DNA of 64,000 bases from Clostridium ljungdahlii (GTDB lineage Bacteria; Bacillota; Clostridia; Clostridiales; Clostridiaceae). The stretch lies in contig NZ_LITT01000011.1 in NCBI RefSeq assembly GCF_001636845.1, positions 1 to 64,000 on the forward strand, read 5' to 3'. Positions 25,633-34,885 of this stretch are shown piece by piece. How positions within the stretch are numbered: position 1 is the stretch's first letter; each line of letters starts with the position of its first letter. A program made the position numbers and the translations under genes. The notes under the pieces are model-generated. The model saw nothing but the letters and a program-made list of their open reading frames with translations. It was not told the DNA's origin and did no database searches.

Positions 25633-26547
25633 ATGGAAATACCAAAGAATGAATTTGAGAAAGTTTCGGATAAGGAAAAACAATCTGAAGCAATAGTAAG
25701 ACCAAATATGTCCTACTGGCAGGACGTATGGAGAAGATTAAAGTTAAACAAGTTAGCTATGGCAGGTTTGATATTTGTAATATTTATTACTTTACTTGCT
25801 GTATTCGGGCCTATGTTTTCAAAATATAATTATTACAGTCAGGATTTAAATATGGCAAATTTATCTCCAAGCAGTGCCCACTGGTTTGGAACAGATAAAT
25901 TTGGCAGGGATATATTCATAAGAGTATTGTATGGAGCAAGAATTTCTCTGACTGTAGGTTATGTTGCAAGTTTGCTAAATATAATAATTGGAATAGTATA
26001 TGGTGGAATAGCAGGTTATTTTGGCGGAAAAGTAGATAATATAATGATGAGAATAGTAGACATTTTGTACTCTATACCTATGACAATCTATGTAATACTC
26101 TTTATGGTAGTCTTTGGTGCAGGACTTAAGAGTATAATAATTGCCCTAGCAGTAGCATTTTGGCTTACAATGGCCAGAATAGTGAGAGGTGAAATAATGT
26201 CTCTCAAGCAGCAGGAATTTGTACTGGCTGCCAAAACTCTAGGTGCATCATCTACAAGGATACTTTTGAAGCACTTAATTCCAAATTGTATGGGACCAAT
26301 AATTGTAACACTTACTCTATCAGTACCGGATGCAATATTCACAGAATCATTTTTGAGTTTTATAGGTCTTGGTGTATCGGCACCAATGGCTTCATGGGGA
26401 ACATTAGCCTCTGATGCCTTAGATGGATTTCAATTGTATCCACTTCAGCTTTTCTTTCCATCTATAGCCATATGCTTGACTATGCTCGCATTTAATCTAC
26501 TAGGTGACGGATTAAGAGATTCTTTGGATCCTAAAATGAAAAAATAA
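25633..26547 (+). CDS. oppC: Oligopeptide ABC transporter permease (OppC/DppC)
   Basis: 304 residues. An N-terminal cytoplasmic stretch with SYWQDVWRRLKLNKLAMAG is followed by six helices. The EAA loop is FVLAAKTLGASSTRILLKHLIPN. It pairs with OppB to form the channel. It is 11 bases after oppB with a taggaggtcg site and 15 bases before oppD. Confidence 0.93.
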   Translation: MEIPKNEFEKVSDKEKQSEAIVRPNMSYWQDVWRRLKLNKLAMAGLIFVIFITLLAVFGPMFSKYNYYSQDLNMANLSPSSAHWFGTDKFGRDIFIRVLYGARISLTVGYVASLLNIIIGIVYGGIAGYFGGKVDNIMMRIVDILYSIPMTIYVILFMVVFGAGLKSIIIALAVAFWLTMARIVRGEIMSLKQQEFVLAAKTLGASSTRILLKHLIPNCMGPIIVTLTLSVPDAIFTESFLSFIGLGVSAPMASWGTLASDALDGFQLYPLQLFFPSIAICLTMLAFNLLGDGLRDSLDPKMKK

Positions 26548-26562
26548 TAGGAGGCTACATAA

Positions 26563-27582
26563 ATGGATAGATTACTTGAAATAAATAATCTGCATACATC
26601 TTTCCATACTTATCTTGGTGAAGTAAAGGCAGTAAGAGGGGTATCTCTTCACCTTGACAAAGGTGAAGCTTTAGGAATAGTTGGGGAATCTGGAAGCGGG
26701 AAAAGCATAACCATGATGTCAATTATGAGACTTCTACCTGAAAATGGAGAAATGAAAGCAGATAATGTAAAATTTTCAGATAAGGATTTGACAAAATTAA
26801 GTGATAAAGAAATGGAAAATATAAGAGGAAATGAGATCGGAATGATATTTCAAGATCCTATGACCTCTTTAAATCCAGTTTTTAAAATAGGTTACCAATT
26901 GTCTGAATCACTAATAAAACATAGACACATGGGTAAACAAGAAGCACGAAGCAAAGCTATTGAAATGTTGAAACTAGTAGGAATACCAAGTGCAGAAAAA
27001 AGAATTAACCAATATCCTCATGAGTTTTCTGGTGGAATGAGGCAAAGGGCCATGATAGCTATGGCACTTATCTGCAATCCAAAACTTTTAATTGCAGATG
27101 AACCTACTACTGCTTTGGATGTAACAATACAAGCTCAAATACTCGAACTCATGAAAGATTTAAAAAATAAACTTGGTATGTCAATAATACTTATAACTCA
27201 TGATCTTGGCGTTGTAGCGGATCTATGCAGCAGAATAAATGTAATGTATGGTGGAATGATAATTGAAAGAGGAAGTACTAGGGATATCTTCTACAATTCA
27301 AAGCACCCATACACCTGGGGTCTTTTAAAAAGTATACCAAATCCTAATAAAGATACAAAACAAAGGCTTAAACCTATAGAAGGAACTCCTCCAGATCTCT
27401 TAAAACCACCTGTTGGATGCCCCTTTGCTCCAAGATGTGAATATGCAATGAAAATATGTTTGAATAGGATGCCAGAAGCTTTTGAAGTTGATAAATATCA
27501 TTTTGCTTCCTGCTGGCTCAATCATAAAGATGCACCTAAGTTGGAAACAATTAATGTAGGAGGTGTAAAAAATGGAAAATAG
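26563..27582 (+). CDS. oppD: Oligopeptide ABC transporter ATPase (OppD/DppD)
   Basis: 339 residues. Walker A GESGSGKS (about 41-48), Q-loop IGMIFQDPMTSLNP, signature FSGGMRQR, Walker B LLIADEPTTALD, switch His ITHDLG. The C-terminal oligo_HPY extension carries the Cys-rich GCPFAPRCEYAMKIC, which in this family binds an iron-sulphur cluster. It overlaps the next gene by about 11 bases and energises peptide import together with OppF. Confidence 0.94.
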   Translation: MDRLLEINNLHTSFHTYLGEVKAVRGVSLHLDKGEALGIVGESGSGKSITMMSIMRLLPENGEMKADNVKFSDKDLTKLSDKEMENIRGNEIGMIFQDPMTSLNPVFKIGYQLSESLIKHRHMGKQEARSKAIEMLKLVGIPSAEKRINQYPHEFSGGMRQRAMIAMALICNPKLLIADEPTTALDVTIQAQILELMKDLKNKLGMSIILITHDLGVVADLCSRINVMYGGMIIERGSTRDIFYNSKHPYTWGLLKSIPNPNKDTKQRLKPIEGTPPDLLKPPVGCPFAPRCEYAMKICLNRMPEAFEVDKYHFASCWLNHKDAPKLETINVGGVKNGK

Positions 27583-28555
27583 TAAGCCTCTTATTGAAAT
27601 AAAAAACTTGAAAAAATATTTTCCTGCTAAGAAATCGTTTTTTGGAAAAACAATCAGCAATGTAAAAGCTGTTGATGATGTGTCTTTTGTTGTAAATAAG
27701 GGTGAAACTCTAGGTCTGGTTGGAGAATCTGGATGTGGGAAAACCACTACAGGCCGAACCATAATAAAACTCTATGAACCAACTAGTGGAAATATAATTT
27801 ACAATGGTGTAGATATTTCAAAACTTTCCCCGTCAAAAATGATGCCTTACAGGCGAAAAATGCAAATGATATTTCAGGATCCATATGCATCTCTTGATTC
27901 AAGAATGACAGTGGGAGATATAATTGGAGAACCCATAGATATACACAATCTAATGAAAGGCAAGGAAAGACAGGACAGAATTCAGTACCTTCTTAACAAA
28001 GTAGGATTAAATAAAGACCATGTAAACAGATATCCACATGAATTTTCAGGTGGTCAGAGGCAGAGAATAGGCATAGCAAGAGCTCTTGCAGTGGAACCTG
28101 AATTCATAGTATGTGATGAACCTATATCTGCTCTTGACGTATCAATTCAAGCACAGGTTGTGAACATGCTTGAAGATCTTCAGGAGGATATGGGTCTTAC
28201 TTATTTGTTTATAGCCCATGACCTATCCATGGTAAAGCATATATCAACCAAAATTGGAGTAATGTATCTTGGTAAAATTGTAGAACTTGCAGAAAGCAAT
28301 GAACTGTATAAGAATCCACTTCATCCTTATACAAAAGCGCTTTTGTCTGCAATTCCAATACCAGACCCTGATATGGCTGCTAAAAACACCAGGATAGTGC
28401 TTGAGGGTGAAACACCGTCTCCAATAGATCCTGCACCAGGATGCAGATTTAAAGATAGATGTAAATATGCAACAGAAAGATGTTCTGAAAAAGAGCCAAA
28501 ATTAAAAGATCTCGGTGGAGGTCATTGCACAGCGTGTCATTTATATGACAAATAG
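27572..28555 (+). CDS. oppF: Oligopeptide ABC transporter ATPase (OppF/DppF)
   Basis: 327 residues. Walker A GESGCGKTT (about 51-59), Q-loop MIFQDPYASLDSRM, signature FSGGQRQR, Walker B FIVCDEPISALDVS, and the C-terminal Cys motif GCRFKDRCKYATERC. Second ATPase of the transporter. Its start lies inside the end of oppD, preceded by taggaggtg, so translation is coupled. Confidence 0.94.
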   Translation: MENSKPLIEIKNLKKYFPAKKSFFGKTISNVKAVDDVSFVVNKGETLGLVGESGCGKTTTGRTIIKLYEPTSGNIIYNGVDISKLSPSKMMPYRRKMQMIFQDPYASLDSRMTVGDIIGEPIDIHNLMKGKERQDRIQYLLNKVGLNKDHVNRYPHEFSGGQRQRIGIARALAVEPEFIVCDEPISALDVSIQAQVVNMLEDLQEDMGLTYLFIAHDLSMVKHISTKIGVMYLGKIVELAESNELYKNPLHPYTKALLSAIPIPDPDMAAKNTRIVLEGETPSPIDPAPGCRFKDRCKYATERCSEKEPKLKDLGGGHCTACHLYDK

Positions 28556-28590
28556 TTAATAGGGTAACTTGCTGAACTTATAGTATATTC

Positions 28591-28608
28591 TACGTGTTTT
28601 AACACGTA
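28591..28608. repeat. Intercistronic palindrome between oppF and oppA
   Basis: Arms tacgtgtt / aacacgta with a 2-base centre and no T tract. A hairpin here could stabilise the upstream or downstream mRNA portion, or set the high expression usual for the binding protein. Confidence 0.5.
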
Positions 28609-28643
28609 TTGAACATATATTAAATTTTTAAGGAGGAACTATT

Positions 28644-30284
28644 ATGTTAAAAAACAAACTTAAAATTCTTGCAGTTGTAATGTCGCTTACAGTTGTTGGA
28701 TGTATGTTTGCAGGCTGCGGCAATTCAAGCAGTTCAAGCAGTAAAAACACTATAAAAGTAAACATTAATGCTGACCCTAGAACAATAGATCCTGGTCTGA
28801 ATAACTCAGTCGAAGGAGGACAAATAATTGTAAATGCCTTTGAAGGATTGACTAACCTTGACAAAAATGAAAAGCCAATACCAGGAGTTGCAGAAAAATG
28901 GGAAGTTTCCAGCGATGGACTTACCTACACCTTTCATCTGAGGAAAAATGCAAAATGGTCAGATGGTAAGGGAGTTACGGCAAAAGACTTTGAATATGCA
29001 TGGAAAAGGGCTGTTGATCCAAAAACAGCTTCTCAATATGCATATCAGTTATTTTACTTGAAAAACGGTGAAGCTTATAATAAAGGTAAGGCTACAGTTG
29101 ATCAGGTTGGTGTAAAAGCTAAAGATGACTATACTTTGGTAGCTACCCTTGAAGCTCCTACACCGTATTTTCTTTCACTCACAGCTTTTCCTACATATGA
29201 TCCTGTAAGAAAGGACATAGTTGAAAAAGATCCTAACAGCTGGGCTACAAAACCTAGTACCTATGTATCTAATGGACCTTACAAGATGGTTGAATACAAG
29301 GCAAAAGATAGCTTAAATTTTGAGAAAAATACTAATTACTGGAATACCAAAAATGTAAAAATAGATAGAATTGAATTCAAAACTCTTGAAAATGCCAGCA
29401 CTTACTATGCAGCCTTCAAGACGGGAGAGCTTGATATGATAGATAGACCACCTTCTACAGAGGCTCCTACTCTGCTTAAAAATGGTACTGCAAAATCATA
29501 TCCTTATTTAGGTACTTACTACTATGATTTCAATGTATCACCACAAGCTAAGGGTATAAATCCTGAAGCTGCAAAGGCATTAAGTGATGTAAAGGTTAGA
29601 AGAGCATTAAACCTTGCAATAGACAGAAATGAAATAGCTGAAAAGGTTACAAAAAGTGGCGAAATACCTGCAACTTCATTTGTACCTAAAGGAACAAGCA
29701 ATTCAAACGGAAAACAATTTACAGACAAAGAGTATCTTCCTAAAACTGCAGATGTAGCACAAGCTAAAAAACTTCTGGCTGAAGCAGGTTATCCAAATGG
29801 CAAAGGGTTCCCTGCGCTAGAAATATTTTACAATACGGATCAAACCCATCAGAATATAGCACAGGCAGTCCAGGATATGTGGAAAAAGAATCTTGGAGTA
29901 AATGTCACTCTGAAAAATGTCGAAAGAAAAGTTCATCTTACCCAGCTCCAGAATCATCAATTCTTAGTTGGAAGGGATACTTGGATAGCTGATTATGATG
30001 ATGCCATGACTTTCCTCGACATGTTCACAACAGGAAACGGAAATAACATGTGTGGATATTCAAATACAAAATATGACCAGTTGATAGCACAGGCAAAAGC
30101 AGAATCTGACAAGGGTAAGAGAGCTGATTTGATGCATCAGGCGGAAGATCAACTCATGACCGATTTACCAATAATGCCAATCTACTATTATAGTGAACTT
30201 GTATGCATGAATTCTAAACTAAAGGGAGTCCATGTATCCAATCTTGGGTTCTTCTTCTTCAGAGATGCCTACTTAGAAAAATAA
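28644..30284 (+). CDS. oppA: Oligopeptide-binding lipoprotein (OppA/DppA)
   Basis: 546 residues of the SBP family 5. The N-terminus is a lipoprotein signal (hydrophobic stretch about 8-22, lipobox MFAGC with Cys at about residue 27) followed by a serine-rich linker. Family segments include ADPRTIDPGLNN, YTFHLRKNAKWSDGKGVTAK, the SNGPYKMVEYK turn, and SDVKVRRALNLAIDRNEIA. The protein is anchored outside the membrane and hands peptides to OppBC. The gene follows an aaggaggaac site; it is the last of the operon. Confidence 0.95.
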   Translation: MLKNKLKILAVVMSLTVVGCMFAGCGNSSSSSSKNTIKVNINADPRTIDPGLNNSVEGGQIIVNAFEGLTNLDKNEKPIPGVAEKWEVSSDGLTYTFHLRKNAKWSDGKGVTAKDFEYAWKRAVDPKTASQYAYQLFYLKNGEAYNKGKATVDQVGVKAKDDYTLVATLEAPTPYFLSLTAFPTYDPVRKDIVEKDPNSWATKPSTYVSNGPYKMVEYKAKDSLNFEKNTNYWNTKNVKIDRIEFKTLENASTYYAAFKTGELDMIDRPPSTEAPTLLKNGTAKSYPYLGTYYYDFNVSPQAKGINPEAAKALSDVKVRRALNLAIDRNEIAEKVTKSGEIPATSFVPKGTSNSNGKQFTDKEYLPKTADVAQAKKLLAEAGYPNGKGFPALEIFYNTDQTHQNIAQAVQDMWKKNLGVNVTLKNVERKVHLTQLQNHQFLVGRDTWIADYDDAMTFLDMFTTGNGNNMCGYSNTKYDQLIAQAKAESDKGKRADLMHQAEDQLMTDLPIMPIYYYSELVCMNSKLKGVHVSNLGFFFFRDAYLEK

Positions 30285-30314
30285 CAAATAAAAGAACTGT
30301 CTTAGAACCTAAAA

Positions 30315-30388
30315 TGGAACCTATTTCAAGGACATAAAAAATGCCTAAGCAGTTAACAGCTGATTTCTGTATTGTACAGGAGTCAGCT
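30315..30388 (-). repeat. Second copy of the IS3-family end
   Basis: 74 bases nearly identical to 23892-23965 in the same orientation (one visible change, C to T in the AACCTGTTT stretch). It keeps the IS tip TGGAACC and the last 15 or so codons of the transposase. An inverted pair agctga / tcagct inside it is followed directly by TTTTTT, so the remnant may act as the terminator of the opp operon. Flanking arms agaacct(a) (30304) and taggttct (30406, then T tract) could form an outer stem. Confidence 0.8.
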
Positions 30389-30496
30389 TTTTTAGTGTCT
30401 ATTCTATAGGTTCTTTTTTAGATTTTTAATCTAAACTTCATAGTTTTTATATTTTACCAAAAATTATTGACATAATGTATAATTAAAATTATAATA

Positions 30497-30525
30497 GTTA
30501 GAAACCTTACAATTAGGAATCTAAC
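30497..30525. promoter_or_regulatory. MarR-type operator 1
   Basis: Imperfect inverted repeat gttagaaacct - 7 bases - aggaatctaac, 14 bases before the marR start. The same gttaga...tctaac core occurs in front of the ABC exporter genes. Confidence 0.65.
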
Positions 30526-30538
30526 AAATGGTGGAGGC

Positions 30539-30982
30539 ATGAAAATGAACAATAAAACAGAAATGTACATTGGAAGAAAAGTTAGTATACTTTCTAGGAG
30601 AATTCATAGAAGAATAGATAAAGAGGCGTCACAGTATGGTATAACTGCTGTTCAAGCTAGAATACTTGGCTTTATATATTGTAGGTCAAATAAAAAAGAT
30701 ATATTCCAAAGAGATATAGAAGTAGAACTTGACATTAGACGTTCTTCTGTAACTAGTGTACTTCAACTAATGGAGAGAAATGGATACATTAAAAGGGTAA
30801 GTGTTTCTGAAGATGCAAGACTTAAGAAGATAACAATTACAGAAAAGGGTTTGGAAATTCAAAAAAAGGTATATGATTTCATTATTGAAATGGAAAAATC
30901 CTTAAAAGATGAACTAAGTGATGAGGAGACAGATATATTAGTCGATTTACTTGACAGATTGTCTGAAAAAATTGGGGATTGA
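30539..30982 (+). CDS. MarR-family transcriptional regulator
   Basis: 147 residues with the MarR winged-helix core: QARILGFIYC, FQRDIEVELDIRRSSVTSVLQLMERNGYIKRVSVSEDARLKKITITEKG (recognition helix and beta-wing). It probably represses itself and the two ABC exporter genes that follow, because matching palindromes precede both. An ATG four codons... the first ATG at 30539 is used; a second in-frame ATG two codons later is closer to the expected spacing from gtggaggc. Confidence 0.9.
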   Translation: MKMNNKTEMYIGRKVSILSRRIHRRIDKEASQYGITAVQARILGFIYCRSNKKDIFQRDIEVELDIRRSSVTSVLQLMERNGYIKRVSVSEDARLKKITITEKGLEIQKKVYDFIIEMEKSLKDELSDEETDILVDLLDRLSEKIGD

Positions 30983-31001
30983 ATATAGATTTCTGATATT
31001 A

Positions 31002-31015
31002 GTTAGAAATCTAAC
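31002..31015. promoter_or_regulatory. MarR-type operator 2
   Basis: gttaga-aa-tctaac, a compact palindrome between marR and the exporter genes, sharing its half sites with the operator before marR. Confidence 0.6.
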
Positions 31016-31032
31016 AGGGGAGGAGCAAGGTT

Positions 31033-32775
31033 ATGATAAGAAAGATATCAAGTTATATAGGCGAATTTAAAAGAGATTCTATTATAACACCTATATTTGT
31101 TGCTTTAGAGGCCATAATGGAGACGATTATTCCGCTGTTGATGGCATGGATAATTGATAATGGCGTGGGGAAAGGAAATATAAAATATGTGTGCATTGTT
31201 GGAACTATAATGCTTATGGTGTCATTTGTGTCACTTACTTGCGGTGCATTATCAGGAAAATATGCGGCTAAAGCATCTACTGGTTTTGCTAGAAACCTGC
31301 GAAGAGCAATGTACTATAATATTCAGAACTTTTCTTTTTCTAATATAGATAAATATTCTACAGCTGGTCTTATAACTAGACTGACTACAGACATAACAAA
31401 TGTTCAAAATGCATTTCAAATGATAATAAGAATGCTTGTAAGAGCACCATTTATGCTAATCTTTGCTATGGCAATGAGTTTTTATATAAATGCAAAGTTA
31501 GCTCTTGTATTCTTAGGTGCCATAATTTTTTTGGGAATTATATTGTATATTATTATGACAAGAGTACATCCATATTTCATGGAAGTTTTTAAAAAGTATG
31601 ATGATTTGAATGCTAGTGTACAAGAAAATCTAACTGCCATAAGGACTGTAAAAGCTTATGTAAGAGAAGAGCATGAAAAAAGCAAGTTTTATAAAGCTTC
31701 TGAAACTTTGTATAAGTACTTTATAAGAGCTGAAAAATTAATAATAATTAATGCCCCTGCAATGCAATTTGCAGTGTATACATGTATTTTGCTTTTGTCG
31801 TGGCTTGGAGCAAAAATGATTGTTTCAAAATCCATGACAACGGGAGAACTTATGAGTTTATTTACTTATACCGTTAATATATTAATGAGTCTTATGATTA
31901 TTTCAATGGTATTTGTAATGGTAATTATGGCCAAGTCATCTGCTGAAAGAATTGTTGAGGTTTTGGACGAAAAAAGTGATTTAACAGATCCAGAAAATCC
32001 AATTTGTGAAGTAAAAGATGGATCCATATCATTTAACAAAGTTGGTTTTAGTTATAATAAAAATATGGACAATCTAGTTTTGAAAAATGTAAACTTGAAG
32101 ATTAATTCTGGCGAAACAATAGGTATTATAGGAGGAACAGGAAGTGGAAAATCTACTTTAGTTCAACTTATTCCAAGACTATATGATACTACATGTGGAA
32201 CTATTGAAGTTGGCGGAGTTGATGTTAGAAAATATGATATAGAGACTCTTAGGGATGAAGTTTCAATGGTGCTGCAAAAGAACGTATTGTTTTCTGGGAC
32301 GATAAAGCAAAATTTAAGATGGGGAAGTAAAAATGCTTCTGATGAAGAAATAGTTGCTGTATGTAGAGAGGCCCAAGCTGATGAATTCATAGAAAAGTTT
32401 CCTGATAAGTATGATACTTTTATTGAAGAGGGTGGTTCAAATGTATCAGGTGGGCAAAAACAAAGATTATGTATTGCAAGGGCTCTGTTAAAAAAACCAA
32501 AAATATTAATCTTAGATGATTCTACTAGTGCAGTGGATACTAAAACTGATGCTCTTATTAGAAAAGCATTTGGAGAAGAAATACCAGATACTACAAAAAT
32601 TATTATTGCACAGCGTATTTCTTCAGTTCAGGATGCAGATAGAATCATTGTATTAAACGATGGAAAAATAGATGGCTTTGGAACTCATGAGGAGTTACTA
32701 AAGACAAATGAGATATACCATGAAGTTTATGAATCTCAAGTGAAAGGAGATGACGATGACAATGGCTCAAAATAA
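31033..32775 (+). CDS. ABC exporter half-transporter (membrane plus ATPase)
   Basis: 580 residues. Six membrane helices (about 1-310) are fused to an ABC ATPase. Walker A GGTGSGKST (about 372-380), Q-loop MVLQKNVLFSGTI, signature VSGGQKQR, Walker B ILILDDSTSAVD. The residue after Walker B is Asp (ILDDSTS) instead of the usual catalytic Glu, typical of the degenerate site in heterodimeric exporters. Its stop overlaps the next gene by 26 bases. Together they are a drug or lipid exporter of the BmrC/D (YheI/H) class controlled by MarR. The gggaggagc site precedes the ATG. Confidence 0.92.
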   Translation: MIRKISSYIGEFKRDSIITPIFVALEAIMETIIPLLMAWIIDNGVGKGNIKYVCIVGTIMLMVSFVSLTCGALSGKYAAKASTGFARNLRRAMYYNIQNFSFSNIDKYSTAGLITRLTTDITNVQNAFQMIIRMLVRAPFMLIFAMAMSFYINAKLALVFLGAIIFLGIILYIIMTRVHPYFMEVFKKYDDLNASVQENLTAIRTVKAYVREEHEKSKFYKASETLYKYFIRAEKLIIINAPAMQFAVYTCILLLSWLGAKMIVSKSMTTGELMSLFTYTVNILMSLMIISMVFVMVIMAKSSAERIVEVLDEKSDLTDPENPICEVKDGSISFNKVGFSYNKNMDNLVLKNVNLKINSGETIGIIGGTGSGKSTLVQLIPRLYDTTCGTIEVGGVDVRKYDIETLRDEVSMVLQKNVLFSGTIKQNLRWGSKNASDEEIVAVCREAQADEFIEKFPDKYDTFIEEGGSNVSGGQKQRLCIARALLKKPKILILDDSTSAVDTKTDALIRKAFGEEIPDTTKIIIAQRISSVQDADRIIVLNDGKIDGFGTHEELLKTNEIYHEVYESQVKGDDDDNGSK

Positions 32776-34684
32776 TAATATTAAACCTAGAGCAATGGGC
32801 AGACATCGTGGATATGTAAAGCCTAGTAAAAATTCTTTAAAAACATTAAAAAGATTATTAGCTTATGTTATCAAGGAATATAAGTTTCTATTTCTTATTG
32901 TATTAGTAGGTATTGTCGTAAGTTCTCTTGCTAATGTTATAGGTACATTATTTTTAAAAAACTTAATTGACGATTATATAACACCTCTTTTACAAAGATC
33001 AAATCATAATTTTGGACCGCTGTTTAAAATGATAACTACTATGGCAGTAATTTATTATGTTGGAGTTGTGTCAACATATGTATACAGTCGTGTAATGATT
33101 ATAATTTCTCAAGGATCTCTTAAAAGAATAAGAGATGACATATTTTCTCATATGGAAAGTTTATCTATTAGTTTCTTTGATACGCATTCCCATGGAAACT
33201 TGATGAGTCTTTATACAAATGATACGGATACCTTAAGGCAGATGATTAGCCAAAGTATTCCACAAATATTAGCAGCAATTATTACTGTTGTCAGTACTTT
33301 TATCTCAATGGTATATTTAAGTTTCCCACTGGCTATAGTTGAAATTTTAATTGTAATTTTAATGATTTATGTTATCAAAAATATTGGTGGAAAAAGTGGA
33401 AAGTATTTCGGACTTCAACAAAAAGATTTAGGTATGGTAAATGGATATATAGAAGAAATGATAAATGGCCAGAAGGTTGTTAAAGTCTTTTGTCATGAAG
33501 AAGAGGCAAAAATCAATTTTGATAAGTTAAACAACGAGCTTTATCACAGTGCAAATAATGCAAATAAGTACGCCAATATTTTAATGCCTATTATGGGTAA
33601 CATTGGTTACATAAATTATGTATTTGTTGCTATTTTTGGTTCTATTTTAGCTATTAATGGATTTGGCGGATTTACTCTTGGAGGAATTGCAGCATTTTTG
33701 CAATTGACAAGAACATTTAGTACTACAATTAACCAAATGTCCCAGCAGTTTAATTTTGTTATAATGGCACTGGCAGGAGCTGAACGTATATTCAGACTTC
33801 TTGATGAAAAGCCAGAAGGAGATGCAGGCTATGTATCGTTGGTTAATGCAAAAGAAAATGAAAATGGGGAATTAGTAGAAACTGAAAAACATACGGGAAT
33901 CTGGGCATGGAAACATCCCCATCATGATGGCACGCTTACTTATACGAAACTTCTTGGAGAGGTAGTATTTGATGATGTGGATTTTGGATATACTGATGAG
34001 AAAGTTATACTGCATAATATAAAGCTTTATGCAAAACCGGGACAAAAAGTAGCCTTTGTAGGTGCTACAGGTGCAGGAAAGACTACTATTACTAATTTAA
34101 TTAATCGTTTCTATGACATTCAGGATGGAAAAATTAGATATGATGGCATTAATGTTAACAAGATCAAGAAGGATGATTTAAGAAGATCTCTTGGAATTGT
34201 ACTGCAGGATCCACATTTATTTACAGGAACAGTTGCAGATAACATTAGGTATGGAAAATTGGATGCATCAGAGGAAGAAGTAATTGCAGCAGCAAAGCTT
34301 GCAAATGCAGATGGATTTATAAAACATTTACCAAAGGGATATGATACTGTTATTACTGGAGATGGTGGAAACCTGTCACAAGGACAAAGACAGCTTTTGA
34401 CTATTGCTAGAGCTGCTATTGCAGATCCACCAGTTTTAATACTTGATGAAGCTACATCCAGCATTGATACAAGAACAGAAGCTATTGTTCAAGAAGGAAT
34501 GGATAAGCTTATGAAGGGAAGAACGGTATTTGTAATTGCACATAGGCTTTCAACGGTTAAAAATTCAGATGTAATTATGGTGCTGGAACAAGGCAGAATC
34601 ATTGAAAGAGGAAGTCACGATGATTTGATTGAGCAAAGAGGGAAATATTATCAATTGTATACAGGAGCCTTTGAACTGTCGTAA
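32750..34684 (+). CDS. ABC exporter half-transporter, partner subunit
   Basis: 644 residues with an N-terminal six-helix domain and ABC ATPase. Walker A GATGAGKTT, Q-loop IVLQDPHLFTGTV, signature LSQGQRQL, Walker B VLILDEATSSID with a canonical catalytic Glu, switch His IAHRLST. An insertion before the ATPase (about residues 355-390, with ENGELVETEKHTG) is of the kind seen in BmrD-like subunits. It supplies the active ATP site for the heterodimer with the preceding gene. ATG near 32756-32762 follows ggagatgacg; exact start among close ATGs is uncertain. Confidence 0.92.
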   Translation: MTMTMAQNNNIKPRAMGRHRGYVKPSKNSLKTLKRLLAYVIKEYKFLFLIVLVGIVVSSLANVIGTLFLKNLIDDYITPLLQRSNHNFGPLFKMITTMAVIYYVGVVSTYVYSRVMIIISQGSLKRIRDDIFSHMESLSISFFDTHSHGNLMSLYTNDTDTLRQMISQSIPQILAAIITVVSTFISMVYLSFPLAIVEILIVILMIYVIKNIGGKSGKYFGLQQKDLGMVNGYIEEMINGQKVVKVFCHEEEAKINFDKLNNELYHSANNANKYANILMPIMGNIGYINYVFVAIFGSILAINGFGGFTLGGIAAFLQLTRTFSTTINQMSQQFNFVIMALAGAERIFRLLDEKPEGDAGYVSLVNAKENENGELVETEKHTGIWAWKHPHHDGTLTYTKLLGEVVFDDVDFGYTDEKVILHNIKLYAKPGQKVAFVGATGAGKTTITNLINRFYDIQDGKIRYDGINVNKIKKDDLRRSLGIVLQDPHLFTGTVADNIRYGKLDASEEEVIAAAKLANADGFIKHLPKGYDTVITGDGGNLSQGQRQLLTIARAAIADPPVLILDEATSSIDTRTEAIVQEGMDKLMKGRTVFVIAHRLSTVKNSDVIMVLEQGRIIERGSHDDLIEQRGKYYQLYTGAFELS

Positions 34685-34697
34685 ATAAATAAAAAAT

Positions 34698-34729
34698 AAA
34701 ATTCACCCTAAGTGTTGGGTGAATTTTTA
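34698..34729 (+). terminator. Terminator after the ABC exporter
   Basis: aaaattcaccc - 8 bases - gggtgaatttt, T tail. A closely similar hairpin follows the defence pair at 36814. Confidence 0.9.
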
Positions 34730-34885
34730 TGTTATAATTAATACAATATGATAACAAAAAATGGAATTTAAGTTAAAAAGAATAAGTTAACTATATATGG
34801 GCAAACTTGTTATATGAGAAATAGGCTCATATATATTCACTTATTAAGGTAAGTATAGTATTATAATAGTAAGGATGTGAGAAAA

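Noticed and set aside
24077..31252. Shared words 'cttgcggtgcattatca' at about 24077 and 31236
   Set aside because: One lies in the IS remnant and one inside an ABC exporter gene; a 17-base match without longer homology is probably chance.
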